7,552 bases of DNA. Origin: an uncultured Pseudomonadota bacterium (GTDB lineage Bacteria; Pseudomonadota; Gammaproteobacteria; Burkholderiales; Rhodocyclaceae). The DNA lies in contig CAMLHL010000098.1 of NCBI GenBank assembly GCA_946479855.1, positions 1-7,552 on the forward strand, written 5' to 3'. The position numbers were made by a program, and so were the translations under genes. The notes below the pieces were generated by a model that ran no database searches, was not told the origin of the DNA, and worked only from the letters and a program-made list of their open reading frames with translations. Positions 6,047-7,552 of this stretch are shown one piece after another (positions within the stretch are counted from its first letter, which is position 1; each line of letters starts with the position of its first letter).

Positions 6047-7465
6047 ATGACCCACCCATCCGACCAGCGCTACCTGGTCAACAAGACCTTCGACGAAATC
6101 CACGTCGGCGATTCGGCCAGCCTGACCCGCACCCTGATGCCCGAGGATGTGAAACTGTTTGCCATCCTGACCGGCGACTTCAATCCCGCCGTGGTCGATC
6201 CGGGCTTTTCGGAAAGCGGCATGTTCCGCGAAGTCATCGCCCACGGCATGTGGAGCGGCTCGCTGATCTCGACGGTACTCGGCACGCAGTTCCCCGGCCC
6301 GGGCACCATCCTGGTCGACCAGGCCTTGCATTTTGCCCGCCCGGTGACCATCGGCGACACGATCACCATCACCGTCACCGCCACTCAGAAATTCGAACAC
6401 AACTACCACGTCATCTTCGACTGCCTGTGCATCAACCAGGAAGGCCTGCCGGTGGTGCGCGGCACGGCTGAAGTGCTGGCCCCGCTGGAAAAGGTCTCGC
6501 ACCTCCAGGAAGTGCATATGCCGGAGATCCATATCGACGACAAGCACGAGCGCTACGTCCACTTGCTGGAGCGCGTCAAGGGACTCGAACCTATCCCCAC
6601 TGCCGTCGCCCATCCGTGCGACGAGGAATCGCTGCGCGGTCCGGTCATGGCCTTTCAGGCCGGCATCATCGAGCCGATCCTGGTCGGCCCCGAAAACAAG
6701 ATCCGCGCGGTCGCCGAGGAATTCGGCATCGATCTTTCCGGCATCCGCATCGTCCATGCCGCGCACAGCCACGATTCGGCCGCCCTGGCCGTTTCGCTGG
6801 TCCGCACCGGCGACGCCGAGGCGCTGATGAAGGGCAGCCTGCACACCGACGAGCTGATGGGCGAAGTCGTCGCCCGGGCCAACGGCCTGCGTACCAGCCG
6901 CCGGATCAGCCACGTCTTCCTGATGGACGTGCCGACCTACCACCGGCCGCTGCTGATCACCGACGCGGCGATCAACATCGCCCCGACGCTGGAAGAGAAG
7001 GCCGACATCATCCAGAACGCCATCGACCTCGCCCACGTGATCGGCATCCCCGAACCCAAGGTCGCCATCCTGTCGGCGGTCGAGACCGTCAACCCGAAGA
7101 TCCAGTCCACGCTCGACGCCGCCGCCCTCTGCAAGATGGCCGACCGCGGCCAGATCAAGGGCGGCATCCTCGACGGCCCGCTGGCTTTCGACAACGCCGT
7201 CTCGATCATCGCCGCCAAGACCAAAGGCATCAAATCGGCGGTGGCCGGGCACGCCGAAATCCTCGTCGTCCCCGATCTCGAATCCGGCAACATGGTCGCC
7301 AAGCAGCTGGAATACCTGGCCAACGCGCTGACCGCCGGCATCGTGCTCGGCACCAAGGTACCCATCGTCCTGACCAGCCGCGCCGACAGCGCCGAAACCC
7401 GCACCGCCTCCTGCGTCATTGCCGCGCTGGTTGCCCACGCCAACCGCAAGAATGGAACCGTCTAA
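6047..7465 (+). CDS. MaoC-like domain / phosphate acetyl- (or butyryl-) transferase fusion
   Basis: A 472-aa fusion. Residues about 10-150 form a MaoC/hotdog hydratase-like domain (TGDFNP motif at 42-47, AHGMWSG following). Residues about 160-472 form a phosphotransacetylase/phosphotransbutyrylase domain, which converts acyl-CoA and phosphate to acyl phosphate and CoA; typical stretches are ILDGPLAFDNA, VVPDLESGNMVAKQL and the C-terminal SAETRTASC. Acyl phosphate would feed acetate kinase, encoded immediately downstream. The start ATG at 6047 has GGAG (6034-6037) nine bases upstream and its own promoter. Odd point: in the hydratase motif D44 is kept but the catalytic histidine position is V49 (NPAVVD instead of NPxHxD), so hydratase activity is doubtful while the transferase half looks complete. 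Fusions of this kind beside ackA and fabI are known in Proteobacteria. The acyl group preferred cannot be read from sequence. Confidence 0.92.
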   Translation: MTHPSDQRYLVNKTFDEIHVGDSASLTRTLMPEDVKLFAILTGDFNPAVVDPGFSESGMFREVIAHGMWSGSLISTVLGTQFPGPGTILVDQALHFARPVTIGDTITITVTATQKFEHNYHVIFDCLCINQEGLPVVRGTAEVLAPLEKVSHLQEVHMPEIHIDDKHERYVHLLERVKGLEPIPTAVAHPCDEESLRGPVMAFQAGIIEPILVGPENKIRAVAEEFGIDLSGIRIVHAAHSHDSAALAVSLVRTGDAEALMKGSLHTDELMGEVVARANGLRTSRRISHVFLMDVPTYHRPLLITDAAINIAPTLEEKADIIQNAIDLAHVIGIPEPKVAILSAVETVNPKIQSTLDAAALCKMADRGQIKGGILDGPLAFDNAVSIIAAKTKGIKSAVAGHAEILVVPDLESGNMVAKQLEYLANALTAGIVLGTKVPIVLTSRADSAETRTASCVIAALVAHANRKNGTV

Positions 7466-7466
7466 C

Positions 7467-7552
7467 ATGCAGCAAGGCATCCTGACGATCAACGCCGGAT
7501 CGTCATCCATCAAGTTCGCCCTCTTCCCGATCGCCCGCCCGATCTCCCCGGA
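7467..7552 (+). CDS. ackA: AckA, acetate (or propionate) kinase, N-terminal fragment
   Basis: Only the first 28 codons are in the window. The opening MQQGILTINAGSSSIKFALF carries the N-terminal phosphate motif of the acetate kinase family (INAGSSSIKF), so the assignment is firm despite the short length. The enzyme converts acyl phosphate and ADP to the acid and ATP, completing the pathway begun by the transferase just upstream. The gene begins 1 nt after the MaoC-Pta stop codon, so the two are co-transcribed. An in-frame ATG at 7452 would add five residues (MEPSN) and overlap the upstream gene by 14 nt; 7467 is preferred because it gives the usual short N-terminus and has GGAA (7454-7457) at a workable distance. 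Confidence 0.93.
   Translation, partial: MQQGILTINAGSSSIKFALFPIARPISP

Noticed and set aside
5972..7513. Open frame of 513 codons on the minus strand opposite the MaoC-Pta gene
   Set aside because: It is rich in G, D, V, A and R with no recognisable motif, which is typical of the antisense frame of a GC-rich gene. The plus-strand gene has clear domains, promoter and ribosome site.

Overview
The window looks like a chromosomal segment of a GC-rich betaproteobacterium. Rhodocyclales relatives such as Dechloromonas, Azonexus or Accumulibacter would fit, but that is inferred from gene content and protein style, not from any search. It holds two divergent gene groups separated by an AT-richer intergenic region (about 3731-3957).

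Left half, minus strand (3730 down to 1): a tightly packed operon hoxF-hoxU-hoxY-hoxH for a cytoplasmic NAD(H)-linked [NiFe] hydrogenase. HoxFU is the diaphorase module (FMN, NADH site, Fe-S clusters) and HoxYH is the hydrogenase module; hoxH runs off the left edge. There is no separate hoxE: a NuoE-like domain is fused to the N-terminus of HoxF, as in the HoxFUYH-type enzymes. Only two of the four usual NuoE cluster cysteines are visible in that domain.

Right half, plus strand (3958 to the right edge): fabI (enoyl-ACP reductase), a 191-aa protein with the skeleton of a very small, noncanonical protein kinase, a 161-aa dual-specificity-type phosphatase with an intact HCx5RS signature, a MaoC-phosphotransacetylase fusion, and the start of ackA (acetate kinase). 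The association fabI / MaoC-Pta / ackA is a known metabolic neighbourhood in Proteobacteria. The kinase-like and phosphatase genes inserted in its middle, 4 nt apart, are the most unusual part of the window and look like an uncharacterised phospho-regulatory pair.

Regulation: a good sigma70-type promoter (TTGTTT-N17-TATACT) precedes the MaoC-Pta gene. Its spacer carries a perfect 15-bp palindrome, TGCTGC-N3-GCAGCA. Two related 15-bp palindromes of the form TGNTGC-N3-(G/A)CANCA lie upstream of fabI. This suggests one unidentified regulator controls both ends of the fabI-to-ackA cluster. The MaoC domain has valine where the catalytic histidine of the hydratase motif is expected, so the fusion may work only as an acyltransferase. 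Together the genes suggest redox (H2/NADH) and acetyl-CoA/acetyl-phosphate/acetate handling in a facultative or fermentative lifestyle; the physiological link is inference.
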